A stretch of 14,635 bases of DNA from Candidatus Omnitrophota bacterium (lineage in GTDB: Bacteria > Omnitrophota > Gorgyraeia > Aquiviventales > Aquiviventaceae), in NCBI GenBank assembly GCA_016206565.1, contig JACQRG010000007.1, positions 1 to 14,635 on the forward strand, written 5' to 3'. This document shows positions 6,709 through 13,862 of the stretch, one piece after another (position 1 is the first letter of the stretch; every line of letters starts with the position of its first letter). Position numbers and translations under genes: made by a program. The notes under the pieces were generated by a model, which was not told the DNA's origin, ran no database searches, and saw only the letters and a program-made list of their open reading frames with translations.

Positions 6709-7289
6709 TGACGACGGCCAAGCGCAGCCACAACGGGGCGGGGCATGCCCCCCGCATGCTGGAGCAGTACCGCAAGCAGATCGCGCCCGCGCTGGCCAAG
6801 GAGTTCGGCCACAAGAACCTGCTGGCGGTCGCACGGCTGGAGAAAATTGTCGTCAACGTCGGCTGCGGGGAGGCCTCGCATGACGCCAAGGTGCTCGAGC
6901 AGGCCCAGCGGGACCTCGGCAGGATCGCCGGCCAGCGCCCGGCCGTGACCCGGGCCAAGAAGGCCATCTCAAACTTCCACATCAAGGAGGGCGACCCGGT
7001 GGGCTGCAAGGTCACCCTGCGGCGCGCCCGGATGTACGAGTTCCTGGACCGGCTCATCAGCGCGGCACTGCCCCGCATCCGCGATTTCCGGGGCTTGAGC
7101 CCCAAGGGCTTCGACCAGGGCGGGAACTACAGCTTCGGCGTGTCGGAGCAGGCGATTTTTCCGGAGCTGGCCGACGAGCAGCTGACATACCCGCTCGGGC
7201 TGGATGTCGTGATGGTGACGAGCGCGAAGACGCAGGATGAAGCGTTCGCGCTGCTGAAGGGCTTCGGGATGCCCTTCGCGGCGCGCTAG
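6708..7289 (+). CDS. rplE: 50S ribosomal protein L5
   Basis: L5 binds 5S rRNA and contacts P-site tRNA and S13 in bridge B1b. The ATG at 6708 sits in a TGATG overlap with rplX and gives 193 residues; the longer open frame upstream lies within rplX. After an approximately 15-residue N-terminal extension the classic order appears: [54 protein letters not shown] (divided at about residue 90), [39 protein letters not shown] and the C-terminal [11 protein letters not shown]. The usual family length is about 179, so only the N-terminus is longer. The next gene begins after an 11-base gap, with AAAGGGACGG as a possible ribosome binding site. Confidence 0.98.
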   Translation: MTTAKRSHNGAGHAPRMLEQYRKQIAPALAKEFGHKNLLAVARLEKIVVNVGCGEASHDAKVLEQAQRDLGRIAGQRPAVTRAKKAISNFHIKEGDPVGCKVTLRRARMYEFLDRLISAALPRIRDFRGLSPKGFDQGGNYSFGVSEQAIFPELADEQLTYPLGLDVVMVTSAKTQDEAFALLKGFGMPFAAR

Positions 7290-7300
7290 GAAAGGGACGG

Positions 7301-7486
7301 ATGGCGCGAGAGGCATGGATTGAGCGGGCGAAGCGGCCGCCGAAGTTCCGTTCACGGGTCGTCAGGCGCTGCCAGCGGTGCGGCCGACGCCGCGGGTTGT
7401 TCCGCCGCTTCGGATTGTGCCGCATGTGCTTTCGGGAAATGGCCTGGCGGGGGGAGATCCCCGGCCTGGTCAAGGCCAGTTGGTGA
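7301..7486 (+). CDS. rpsN: 30S ribosomal protein S14, short zinc-binding type
   Basis: S14 is assembled late into the 30S head. At 61 residues this is the short, zinc-binding type (often called type Z), not the roughly 100-residue zinc-free type of E. coli. The four zinc ligands are C24, C27 (CQRC), C40 and C43 (CRMC). The C-terminal [18 protein letters not shown] is characteristic. The ATG at 7301 has a purine-rich AAAGGGACGG a few bases upstream. The gene lies between rplE and rpsH, 3 bases before the latter, the standard spc position. Zinc ligands and length match family expectations fully. Confidence 0.98.
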   Translation: MAREAWIERAKRPPKFRSRVVRRCQRCGRRRGLFRRFGLCRMCFREMAWRGEIPGLVKASW

Positions 7487-7489
7487 CCC

Positions 7490-7888
7490 ATGGCGAGCCA
7501 AGACCTTGTCTCTGACAACCTGACCAAGATTCGCAACGCCTCCCGCACGCGCCAGGCGAGCGTGGACCTCTTCGCCTCGCGGCTGACCGAGCGCATCTTG
7601 GACGTGCTCAAGCAGGAAGGCTTCATCCGCAACTACCGGGCGGTCGGCGAGCAACCCTCGCTGCGCCGGCTGCGGGTCTATCTGAAGTATGTTCAGCGCA
7701 TGCCGGCGATCCAGCAGGTGGTGCGGGTCTCGAAGCCCGGCGAGCGCATCTACCGGCGCAGCACCGCCCTGCCGCGGGTCCTGCGGGGGCTCGGCGTCGC
7801 CGTGCTCTCGACGTCCAAGGGCATCATGACCGAGCGCGAAGCCGCGCGGCAGCGCGTCGGCGGCGAAGTGCTCTGCTATGTGTGGTGA
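7490..7888 (+). CDS. rpsH: 30S ribosomal protein S8
   Basis: S8 is a primary 16S rRNA central-domain binder and, in E. coli, the translational repressor of the spc operon acting at the rplE start. Here rplX and rplE overlap, so any such site would have to lie inside coding sequence; I did not identify one. The 132-residue product has DLVSDNLTKIRNA at the N-terminus, ILDVLKQEGFIRNY at about 36-50, VRVSKPGERIYRR in the middle and the C-terminal signature VLSTSKGIMTEREA followed by VGGEVLCYVW. The ATG lies 3 bases after rpsN. The TGA stop is followed immediately by the rplF start region. Confidence 0.98.
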   Translation: MASQDLVSDNLTKIRNASRTRQASVDLFASRLTERILDVLKQEGFIRNYRAVGEQPSLRRLRVYLKYVQRMPAIQQVVRVSKPGERIYRRSTALPRVLRGLGVAVLSTSKGIMTEREAARQRVGGEVLCYVW

Positions 7889-7891
7889 GTG

Positions 7892-8449
7892 ATGTCGCGC
7901 CTGGGAGCCATGCCGGTGGCGATTCCGACGGGGGTGAAGTTGACCCAGTCCGGCCGGTCCGTGCAGGTCGAGGGGCCCAAAGGCAAGCTGGCCTTCGAGC
8001 TGCCCGAGGCGATCACCGCGGCGGTGAAGGACAACGCGGTGACCGTCACCCGCAGCGGCGATGAGAAAGCGATCAAGGCGCTGCATGGCTTGTGCCGGTC
8101 GCTCATCGCCAACATGGTGACCGGCGTTTCGGCCGGGTTTCAGAAGGAGCTGGAGATCGTGGGCGTCGGCTACCGCGCTCAGGTGCAGGGCAAGGCGCTC
8201 ACCATGACGGTCGGGTACTCGCATCCGGTGGCGCTGCCGATCCCCGCGGGCCTGACGGTGGAGGCGCCCAAGCCCACCCAGGTGATCGTCAAGGGCGCCG
8301 ACAAGCAGGCGGTCGGGGAGTTTGCGGCGACCATCCGGCGGGTCAAGCCGCCGGAACCCTACAAGGGCACCGGCATCCGGTATGCCGGCGAGGTGGTCCG
8401 GCGCAAGGCGGGCAAGGCCGCGACCGGTTCGGGCGCAAAGGCAGCATAA
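7892..8449 (+). CDS. rplF: 50S ribosomal protein L6
   Basis: L6 lies near the factor-binding site and the sarcin-ricin loop. It consists of two repeated alpha/beta domains. The 185-residue product begins MSRLGAMPVAIPTGV, the usual L6 opening. A GTG directly in front at 7889 abuts the rpsH stop and would add one Met; the ATG is preferred. Features are QVEGPKGKLAFELP in domain 1, LIANMVTGVSAGFQKELEIVGVGYRAQ around residues 70-96 (divided), LTMTVGYSHPV, and the conserved C-terminal RVKPPEPYKGTGIRYAGEVVRRKAGKA (about 150-176, given in part). A short Gly/Ala/Lys tail follows. rplR begins 3 bases after the stop. Confidence 0.97.
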   Translation: MSRLGAMPVAIPTGVKLTQSGRSVQVEGPKGKLAFELPEAITAAVKDNAVTVTRSGDEKAIKALHGLCRSLIANMVTGVSAGFQKELEIVGVGYRAQVQGKALTMTVGYSHPVALPIPAGLTVEAPKPTQVIVKGADKQAVGEFAATIRRVKPPEPYKGTGIRYAGEVVRRKAGKAATGSGAKAA

Positions 8450-8452
8450 GCA

Positions 8453-8818
8453 ATGGCCGTCTTAGCAGCGCGTGAAGCGGGACGGCGGGCGCGCCACGAG
8501 CGCATCCGCAAGCAGGTGGTCGGAGCACCCCAACGCCCCCGCCTGGCGGTCTTCCGCAGCCACAAGCACCTGTACGCGCAGCTGGTGGATGATCTGGCCG
8601 GCAAAACGGTGCTCGGCTGCTCCACGAAGGACAAGCGGCTCGCATCATCCAAGAGCTGCGGCACCGTCGGTGCGGCGCAGCAGCTGGGCACGCTCATCGC
8701 AGCAGAGGCCAAGAAGCGCGGCATCGAGCGGGTCGTGTTTGACCGCGGCGGGCATCGCTACCACGGCCGGGTCAAGGCGCTTGCCGAGGCGCTGCGCGCA
8801 GGAGGGATTCAGGTCTAG
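8453..8818 (+). CDS. rplR: 50S ribosomal protein L18
   Basis: L18 binds 5S rRNA with L5 and L25. The 121-residue product has the normal length. A basic N-terminal segment (AGRRARHERIRKQVVG) precedes PQRPRLAVFRSHKHLYAQLVDD at about residues 26-47, the central strand-helix part with LGCSTKDKRL and AQQLGTLIAAEAKKRGIERVVFDRGGHRYHGRVKAL (in part), and the C-terminal LAEALRAGGIQV. The GGHRYHGRVKALAEA motif is diagnostic of the family. The ATG lies 3 bases after rplF, and the stop is one base before the rpsE ATG. Confidence 0.98.
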   Translation: MAVLAAREAGRRARHERIRKQVVGAPQRPRLAVFRSHKHLYAQLVDDLAGKTVLGCSTKDKRLASSKSCGTVGAAQQLGTLIAAEAKKRGIERVVFDRGGHRYHGRVKALAEALRAGGIQV

Positions 8819-8819
8819 C

Positions 8820-9359
8820 ATGGCACGAGCCTCGCGCCGATTCGGGCCGCCGCAGCGCGGCGGCCCCCAGTCCGAAGGGTCGCAGCTCTTCGAGAAGCTC
8901 ATCAGCATCAACCGAGTCGCCAAGGTCCACAAGGGCGGCAAGCGGCTGGCGTTCAGCGCGCTCGCGATTGTGGGCGATGGCAAGGGCAAGGTCGGCATGG
9001 CGCTGGGCAAGTCCAACGAAGCGGCGGACGCCATCCGCAAGGGATTCCAGCGGGCCCAGGACCACATGGTGAGCATCCCCATGAAAGGTTCCACGATTCC
9101 GCACAACGTCACCGGCGCGTTCGGCGCCTCGCGCGTGCTGATGCAGCCGGCCAGCCCCGGCACCGGCATCATCGCCGGGGGGCCGGTGCGCGCCATCTGC
9201 GAGGCCTGCGGCATCCGCGACATCCTGACGAAAAGCTTGGGCTCCAGCAACCCGATCAACCTGGTCAAGGCGACCCTGGTCGGCCTGCAGTCCCTGGAAA
9301 TGCCGCAGACCATCCTGGATCGCCGGCGGCTGATCGTGGACGTCACGGAGACCGTGTAA
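8820..9359 (+). CDS. rpsE: 30S ribosomal protein S5
   Basis: S5 is located at the mRNA entry site and affects decoding accuracy. The open frame runs upstream through rplR, but the ATG at 8820, one base after the rplR stop, gives a 179-residue protein of normal architecture. A basic Gly/Arg-rich N-terminus is followed by the S5 double-stranded-RNA-binding-like domain starting FEKLISINRVAKVHKGGKR (about residues 24-41), with FSALAIVGDGKGKVGMALGK at 45-64. The C-terminal fold follows, with HNVTGAFGASRVLMQPASPGTGIIAGGPVRA (95-124, in part), GIRDILTKSLGSSNPINLVKA and a final LQSLE helix. The next gene is rplO; rpmD (L30), which normally lies between them, is missing. Confidence 0.98.
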   Translation: MARASRRFGPPQRGGPQSEGSQLFEKLISINRVAKVHKGGKRLAFSALAIVGDGKGKVGMALGKSNEAADAIRKGFQRAQDHMVSIPMKGSTIPHNVTGAFGASRVLMQPASPGTGIIAGGPVRAICEACGIRDILTKSLGSSNPINLVKATLVGLQSLEMPQTILDRRRLIVDVTETV

Positions 9360-9363
9360 GGAG
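9358..9363 (+). promoter_or_regulatory. Shine-Dalgarno site for rplO overlapping the rpsE stop
   Basis: AAGGAG begins within the rpsE TAA stop and ends 5 bases before the rplO ATG at 9369. It is a good consensus match. This is where rpmD would be expected, and the new junction is fully compact. Confidence 0.75.
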
Positions 9364-9368
9364 CCTTC

Positions 9369-9824
9369 ATGGACGTCAGCACATTGCCTGCGGTTCCCGG
9401 CGCGCGCCACCGCCGCAAACGGGTGGGGCGGGGCATCGGCTCAGGGCACGGCAAGACCTCCACGCGCGGCCAGAAGGGCCAGCGGGCCCGGACCGGCTCG
9501 GGCAAGCGCCCCGGCTTCGAGGGCGGGCGCAACCCGCTCATCCGGCGGCTGCCCAAGCGCGGGTTCCGCGACAAGGCCCGCGGCCGCGAGCCGCGAGCAC
9601 AAGTGGTCAACCTGAGCCAGCTCAACCAGTTCGGCGCGGGCGAGGAAGTGACCCCGCAGCAGCTTCAGGCCCGCGGCCTCATCCGGCAGGAGCGCCGCCC
9701 GGTCAAGCTGCTGGGAGACGGCGCGTTGGAGAAGGCCCTGAAGATCCGCGTGCATCGGGCCAGCGCTTCCGCCAAGGCTGCGGTCGAGAAGGCGGGGGGG
9801 ACGCTCGAGCTGCTTGCCGCCTAG
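9369..9824 (+). CDS. rplO: 50S ribosomal protein L15
   Basis: L15 is a late-assembly 50S protein with a long basic N-terminal extension threading into 23S rRNA. The 151-residue product has a normal length. The basic part includes RRKRVGRGIGSGHGKTSTRG at about residues 15-34, then GQKGQRARTGSGKRPGFEGG and the LIRRLPKRGF motif around 57-66. The globular C-terminal domain contains QVVNLSQLNQF, VTPQQLQARGLI, VKLLGDGAL and the Ala-rich helix HRASASAKAAVEKAGG. An AAGGAG lies 5 bases before the ATG. The gene follows rpsE directly because rpmD is absent. Its stop precedes the secY ATG by one base. Confidence 0.98.
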   Translation: MDVSTLPAVPGARHRRKRVGRGIGSGHGKTSTRGQKGQRARTGSGKRPGFEGGRNPLIRRLPKRGFRDKARGREPRAQVVNLSQLNQFGAGEEVTPQQLQARGLIRQERRPVKLLGDGALEKALKIRVHRASASAKAAVEKAGGTLELLAA

Positions 9825-9825
9825 G

Positions 9826-11181
9826 ATGCTTCGCCTCCTGAGCGCATTGGTCAACGCATGGAACATTCCCGAACTTCGCAAAAAATTGCTCTTCACGCTC
9901 GCGATGATCGGCCTCTACGAGGTCGGGATCTTCATCCCGGTGCCCGGGGTCAATGGAGCGGAGCTCGGCCGGCTCTTCGACGAGCTCTCGCAGACGACCG
10001 GCGGGGGATTGCTCAACCTCCTGGATATGTTCACGGGGGGCGCGCTGTCCAACGCGACGGTCTTCGCCCTGGGGATCATGCCCTACATCAGCGCGAGCAT
10101 CATCGTGGAGACCCTGCTGGCCAACGCCGTCCCGGCGCTCGAGAAGCTGCGCAAGGAGGGGATGAGCGGCTACCGCAAGCTGCACCAGTACTCGCGCTAC
10201 GCGACGATCGTGCTGGCGGTGATCAACTCCTTCATGTACGCGTACGTGCTGGAGCGGGCGATCCCGGCGCAGTTCAACGTCCAGATCGTGCTCTTCCCGG
10301 GCTTAGGCTTCCGGCTGCTGACGGTGCTGACGATGACCGCGGGCATGGCCTGCATCATGTGGGTGGCCGAGCAGATCACCGAGCGGGGCATCGGCAACGG
10401 CATGAGCCTGGTGATGACCGCCTCCATCGTCGGGCGGATTCCGCTCGCCATCCGGGACGTCGGCCTGCGGCTGGGCCCTGGCGGGGACCAATCGCCGATG
10501 GCGCCGCTGATGCTGCTCTTCATGGGCGCCTTCCTGGTGGGGATCGTCATGATCGTGATCTTCGTCGAGCAGGGGCAGCGGCGCATCCCGGTGCAGTACG
10601 CCCGGCGGATGGTGGGCCGCAAGATCTACGGCGGCCAGAGCACGTACCTGCCGCTGAAGGTCAACAGCGGGGGCGTGCTGCCCATCATTTTCGCGGTGTC
10701 GCTGCTCTATTTCCCGATTCAGATCGCCACGTTCGTGCCGCAGCTGCGGGGGCTGACCGACTGGTTTTCCAGGACGTCGCTGGTCTTCAACGTCTTCTAC
10801 GCGGCGCTGATCCTGTTCTTCACGTATTTCAGCACGGCGATCACGGCGCACCAGTTCCTGGACGCCGCCGACCAGATGAAGAAAGTCGGGGCGTTCATCC
10901 CCGGCATCCGTCCGGGCCAGCCCACGGTGGACTACCTGGACCAGGTGCTGACCCGCGTGACCTTCGTGGCGGCCATGTACCTAGTGGTCATTGCCATCCT
11001 GCCGGACGTGATCATGGCCTGGATGAAGATTCCGGCGCGGGTCGCCGGGTTCTTCGGCGGCACCAGCCTGCTCATCGTGGTGGGCGTGACGCTGGATACC
11101 ATGAAGCAGATCGAATCGCATCTGCTCATGCGCCATTACGAGGGGTTCTTTAAGAGCGGGCGCCTGCGGGGGCGGCGTTAG
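9826..11181 (+). CDS. secY: Preprotein translocase channel subunit SecY
   Basis: SecY forms the protein-conducting channel of the inner membrane with SecE and SecG. The ATG at 9826, one base after the rplO stop, gives 451 residues; an in-frame TTG at 9814 would add four residues inside rplO and is less likely. Ten hydrophobic segments are apparent. TM1 begins after NIPELRKK; the plug region is around GLLNLLDMFTGGALSNATVF (61-80), followed by GIMPYISASIIVE. Further landmarks are TERGIGNGMS at 185-194, the C4 loop with GQRRIPVQYA, NSGGVLPIIFA at 280-290, the C5 loop with PGIRPG (Arg362, the conserved residue needed for SecA function in E. coli) and the C-terminal GGTSLLIVVGVTLDTMKQIE. The short basic tail lies in the cytosol. 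Its TAG is followed directly by the adk GTG. Confidence 0.98.
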   Translation: MLRLLSALVNAWNIPELRKKLLFTLAMIGLYEVGIFIPVPGVNGAELGRLFDELSQTTGGGLLNLLDMFTGGALSNATVFALGIMPYISASIIVETLLANAVPALEKLRKEGMSGYRKLHQYSRYATIVLAVINSFMYAYVLERAIPAQFNVQIVLFPGLGFRLLTVLTMTAGMACIMWVAEQITERGIGNGMSLVMTASIVGRIPLAIRDVGLRLGPGGDQSPMAPLMLLFMGAFLVGIVMIVIFVEQGQRRIPVQYARRMVGRKIYGGQSTYLPLKVNSGGVLPIIFAVSLLYFPIQIATFVPQLRGLTDWFSRTSLVFNVFYAALILFFTYFSTAITAHQFLDAADQMKKVGAFIPGIRPGQPTVDYLDQVLTRVTFVAAMYLVVIAILPDVIMAWMKIPARVAGFFGGTSLLIVVGVTLDTMKQIESHLLMRHYEGFFKSGRLRGRR

Positions 11182-11853
11182 GTGCGGCTCGTGCTTCTGG
11201 GCCCCCCGGGGGCCGGCAAAGGTTCTTTGGCAGCGGTGTGCGAGCAGCGATTGGGGTTGGCCCACCTCTCCCCGGGCGTCATCTTTCGTCAGGAGATGGC
11301 GCGGGGCAGCGCGCTCGGGCGGCGGGTGCAGCGCTACGTCTCGCAGGGCCTGCTGGTGCCGGATGCGCTGGTCGTGCAGGTGATGGCCGCGCGCCTGACC
11401 CCGGCTCGCTTGGCGGGGGGTTTCGCGCTGGACGGGTTTCCGCGCACGCAGGGGCAGGCCAAGGGCTTAGACCGGGTCCTGGCCAGGCGGTGCCAGCCGC
11501 TGGATGCGGCGGTCTACCTGGCCGCGCCGCAGTCGCTGCTGGTGCGGCGCCTCTCCGGACGGCGCGTGTGCCAGCGCTGCGGCGCCAATTATCACCTGCG
11601 GACGATGCGCCCGAAGCGCGCAGGGCGCTGCGACCGGTGCCGCGGCGCGCTGGTCACGCGCAAGGACGATGAGCCGGGCACGATCCGCAAGCGCCTGTCG
11701 GTGGACCGGGCGGCGGCGGCACCCCTGCTGCGGTACTACCGGCGGCGGCGGTTGCTGCACCTGGTCAATGGCGCGGGCAGCGTGAAGACGGTCTTCGGGC
11801 GCCTCACGAAGCTGCTGCGGCGGCGGGGGTGGTGGCGCGGCGGGGATGATTGA
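11182..11853 (+). CDS. adk: Adenylate kinase with a cysteine-rich (zinc-type) LID
   Basis: Adk converts ATP and AMP to two ADP in the cytosol. I use the GTG at 11182, which abuts the secY stop, because the N-terminus then reads MRLVLLGPPGAGKG with the P-loop at residues 7-14 as in the family. The 223 residues include DGFPRT at 84-89, with Arg88 and Gln92 aligned to the E. coli AMP-binding residues, GRR at 126-128, RKDD at 160-163 and IRKRL at 168-172. The LID holds C130, C133, C150 and C153, the pattern of zinc-binding adenylate kinases. Odd points: the AMP-site motif STGD(M/L)LR reads SPGVIFR here (Pro31, Val33), and the C-terminus is unusually Arg-rich (YYRRRRLLH and [13 protein letters not shown]). 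The gene overlaps map by 8 bases. Family assignment is firm; full activity is not proven by sequence. Confidence 0.93.
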   Translation: MRLVLLGPPGAGKGSLAAVCEQRLGLAHLSPGVIFRQEMARGSALGRRVQRYVSQGLLVPDALVVQVMAARLTPARLAGGFALDGFPRTQGQAKGLDRVLARRCQPLDAAVYLAAPQSLLVRRLSGRRVCQRCGANYHLRTMRPKRAGRCDRCRGALVTRKDDEPGTIRKRLSVDRAAAAPLLRYYRRRRLLHLVNGAGSVKTVFGRLTKLLRRRGWWRGGDD

Positions 11854-12604
11854 GCTGAAGACCGAGCGCGAGATCGCCCTGATGCGGCGGGCCGGCCAGG
11901 TGGTCGCGGGCCTGTTGGAGCATCTGTGCGGCCTGGCGCGCCCCGGCGTGACGACGAAGGCCTTGGACGAGGCGGCGCGCCTCTACATCCGAAGCCAGGA
12001 GGCGCTGCCGGCGTTCTTAGGCTATCGGGGGTACCCGGCGGCGATTTGCGTCTCGGTGAACGAAGAGGTTGTCCACGGGATCCCGGGCGAGCGGCGGATC
12101 AAGGACGGGGACCTGGTGAGCATTGACGCCGGAGCGGTCGTGGAAGGCTACTATGCGGACGCCGCCACGACGATCGGCGTGGGAACGCTCACGCCGCTGG
12201 CGCAGCGGCTGCAAGACGCGACGCGCCAGGCGCTGGCCGACGGCATCGGGCAGGCGGTGGTGGGCCGGCGGCTCTCGGACATCTCGCATGCGGTGCAGCA
12301 GCGGGTGGAGCGCGAAGGCTTCGGCGTGGTGCGGGATTTCGTCGGGCACGGCATCGGCCGCGCGATGCATGAGGAGCCGGCCATTCCGAATTTCGGGCCG
12401 CCGAATGCCGGACCGAGGCTGCGGCCGGGCATGGTGCTGGCCATCGAGCCGATGGTGACGGCCGGGCGCCACGAGGTGGAGGTGCTGGCGGATGGCTGGA
12501 CCGCGGTCACCAAGGACCGGTCGCTGGCCGCGCACTTCGAGCACACCGTGGCCATCATGGAAACGGGGACGGACATCCTGACCCGGCGCCGGGGCGATGC
12601 CTAA
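11846..12604 (+). CDS. map: Methionine aminopeptidase, type I
   Basis: MetAP removes the initiator Met from nascent proteins after deformylation. The 252-residue product has the compact bacterial type I form without an N-terminal zinc-finger extension. Metal ligands align as D94 (SIDAG), D105 (YADAATT), H168 ([14 protein letters not shown]), E201 (AIEPMV) and E232 (FEHTVAI). The catalytic histidines correspond to H77 (VVHGIP) and H175. All expected residues are therefore present. The ATG at 11846 overlaps the end of adk by 8 bases, and the 3' end overlaps infA by 8 bases. Position between adk and infA is standard in many bacteria but not in E. coli. Substrate is nascent chains from the ribosomes encoded around it. 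Confidence 0.98.
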   Translation: MIELKTEREIALMRRAGQVVAGLLEHLCGLARPGVTTKALDEAARLYIRSQEALPAFLGYRGYPAAICVSVNEEVVHGIPGERRIKDGDLVSIDAGAVVEGYYADAATTIGVGTLTPLAQRLQDATRQALADGIGQAVVGRRLSDISHAVQQRVEREGFGVVRDFVGHGIGRAMHEEPAIPNFGPPNAGPRLRPGMVLAIEPMVTAGRHEVEVLADGWTAVTKDRSLAAHFEHTVAIMETGTDILTRRRGDA

Positions 12605-12812
12605 AGAAGACCTCATCGAAGTGGAAGGCACGGTGCTCGAGGCGCTGCCCAATGCCATGTTCCGGATCGAGATCCAAGAGGGCCACAAGGTGCTTGCCCA
12701 CCTGGGGGGCAAGCTGCGCAAGCACTACATCCGGATCCTCCCGGGGGATCGGGTCAAGCTGGAGCTGACGCCCTACGATCTGACGCGTGGGCGGATCACC
12801 TTCCGGCTGTAG
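12597..12812 (+). CDS. infA: Translation initiation factor IF-1
   Basis: IF1 binds the 30S A site during initiation. The 71-residue product has the usual size and a single S1-like OB fold. It opens [20 protein letters not shown], followed by [33 protein letters not shown] (about residues 21-53, in part) and ends [19 protein letters not shown]. The common MAKE start is MPKE here. [13 protein letters not shown] replaces the more frequent HISGKMRKHYIRI. The start overlaps the map stop by 8 bases, so coupling is likely. The next gene, rpmJ, follows after a 19-base spacer. Confidence 0.98.
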   Translation: MPKEDLIEVEGTVLEALPNAMFRIEIQEGHKVLAHLGGKLRKHYIRILPGDRVKLELTPYDLTRGRITFRL

Positions 12813-12831
12813 AGACCACAGAGGCGCAAAG

Positions 12832-12945
12832 ATGAAAGTGCGGGCGTCGGTCAGGCGGGTGTGCGCCAAGTGCAAGATCGTGCGGCGGCATGGCGTGGTG
12901 CGGGTGCTCTGCGCCAACCCGAAGCACAAGCAGCGACAAGGATAA
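12832..12945 (+). CDS. rpmJ: 50S ribosomal protein L36, zinc-binding form
   Basis: L36 is a tiny zinc protein of the 50S subunit that organises 23S rRNA near helices 89, 91 and 97. Translation from the ATG at 12832 gives 37 residues: [19 protein letters not shown], then [18 protein letters not shown]. The zinc ligands are C11, C14, C27 and H32, the standard CCCH set, and the length is the family norm. The spacer upstream contains GAGGCG as a weak ribosome binding site. The gene lies between infA and rpsM; its TAA is 2 bases before the rpsM ATG. Length, ligands and position together make the identification certain. Confidence 0.96.
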   Translation: MKVRASVRRVCAKCKIVRRHGVVRVLCANPKHKQRQG

Positions 12946-12947
12946 GC

Positions 12948-13343
12948 ATGCCGAGAATCTTGGGAGTGGACTTGCCGAAAGAGAAGCCGGTGGAGATCTC
13001 GCTGACCTACCTCTACGGGATCGGGCGGATTTCGGCGCGGCGGGTCATCGCGCTGGCGAACGTGGACCCGAAGAAACGGGCGCACCAGCTTAGCGATGAA
13101 GAGGTGTCGCGCTTAAGCCAGGCCATCCAGGCCAACTACAAGGTCGAGGGGGACCTGCGCCGTGACGTCGCCGGCAACATCAAGCGGCTGATGGATATCG
13201 GCTCCTACCGGGGCTCCCGGCATAAGAAGGGGCTGCCGGTGCGCGGCCAGCAAACCCGGACGAACGCGCGCAGCCGCAAGGGGCCTCGTCCCCGCGTCGG
13301 CGTGCGCAAGCGCGCCAGACCCGTGGGCGCGCCAACCGCCTAA
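12948..13343 (+). CDS. rpsM: 30S ribosomal protein S13
   Basis: S13 lies at the top of the 30S head and forms bridges to L5 and the 50S subunit while its tail touches tRNA. The ATG at 12948, two bases after rpmJ, gives 131 residues beginning MPRILGVDLPKEKPVEISL; the open frame further upstream lies in rpmJ. Landmarks are the helix-hairpin-helix segment LTYLYGIGRISARRVIALA at about residues 19-37, EEVSRLSQAIQANYKVEGDLRR (in part), and NIKRLMDIGSYRGSRHKKGLPVRGQ, followed by the basic tail QTRTNARSRKGPR. The tail runs on for about a dozen extra residues (KRARPVGAPTA). A 21-base spacer separates it from rpsK. Confidence 0.98.
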   Translation: MPRILGVDLPKEKPVEISLTYLYGIGRISARRVIALANVDPKKRAHQLSDEEVSRLSQAIQANYKVEGDLRRDVAGNIKRLMDIGSYRGSRHKKGLPVRGQQTRTNARSRKGPRPRVGVRKRARPVGAPTA

Positions 13344-13347
13344 CGCG

Positions 13348-13354
13348 AAGGAGA
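13348..13354 (+). promoter_or_regulatory. Shine-Dalgarno site for rpsK
   Basis: AAGGAGA lies between rpsM and rpsK. It ends 10 bases before the ATG at 13365 and 16 bases before the second in-frame ATG at 13371, so it favours the first ATG. It thereby supports translation of the long S11 N-terminal extension. Confidence 0.7.
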
Positions 13355-13364
13355 CCAGGGCAGG

Positions 13365-13862
13365 ATGCCAATGGACGAGAAAGACACGCCCCCGCCTGCG
13401 GCCGGAGCTCTGCCGCCTCAAGCCGCCGCTGGAGCGCCTGAGGCCAAGGACGCCGGAAAGGAAGGCGCGCAGGCGGGCAAGCCCGCCCCCAAGACGAAGG
13501 CCAAGCGCCGGGTGCACAGCACCCAGGGCATCGCGCACGTGCTGGCGACCTTCAACAACACCATCGTGACCATCACCGACCGCCAGGGCAACGCCATCTC
13601 CTGGAGCACGGCGGGTGCCAGCGGCTTCCACGGCTCCAAGAAGTCCACGCCGTACGCCGCCCAGATTGCCGCCAGCAACGCGGCCAAGCGGGCGCTGGAA
13701 GCCGGCCTGAAGGAGGTCGAGGTCTTCGTCAAGGGCCCGGGCCAGGGCCGGGAGTCGGCGATTCGCTCGCTGCAGCAGGCGGGTCTGACCATCACCGCCA
13801 TCAAAGATGTGACGCCGATTCCGCACAACGGCTGCCGGCCGCCGAAGCGCAGGCGCGTCTGA
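13365..13862 (+). CDS. rpsK: 30S ribosomal protein S11 with long N-terminal extension
   Basis: S11 forms part of the mRNA exit region on the 30S platform. The conserved body starts near residue 50: [19 protein letters not shown], then [29 protein letters not shown] (in part), [19 protein letters not shown] and the C-terminal [20 protein letters not shown]. The product is 165 residues, against about 129 in E. coli, because a stretch of some 45 residues rich in Ala, Pro, Gly and Lys precedes the body where a short basic tail is normal. The start at 13365 is supported by an AAGGAGA upstream and by the spacing: starting at the body (for example GTG at residue 50) would leave a gap of about 170 bases, unlike any other junction here. 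The TGA overlaps the rpsD ATG by one base. Confidence 0.95.
   Translation: MPMDEKDTPPPAAGALPPQAAAGAPEAKDAGKEGAQAGKPAPKTKAKRRVHSTQGIAHVLATFNNTIVTITDRQGNAISWSTAGASGFHGSKKSTPYAAQIAASNAAKRALEAGLKEVEVFVKGPGQGRESAIRSLQQAGLTITAIKDVTPIPHNGCRPPKRRRV

Noticed and set aside
5653..6834. A 393-codon minus-strand open frame antisense to rpsQ, rplN and rplX
   Set aside because: Same explanation: all three sense genes are certain, and the antisense product has only biased composition and no family features.
9814..9816. TTG as a start for secY
   Set aside because: It adds only four residues within rplO, while the ATG at 9826 one base after the rplO stop fits the compact pattern.
9858..11153. A 431-codon plus-strand open frame in another register over secY
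   Set aside because: SecY in the other frame has all family motifs and membrane segments; the alternative product is Arg/Ala/Gly/Asp/His-rich without hydrophobic segments.
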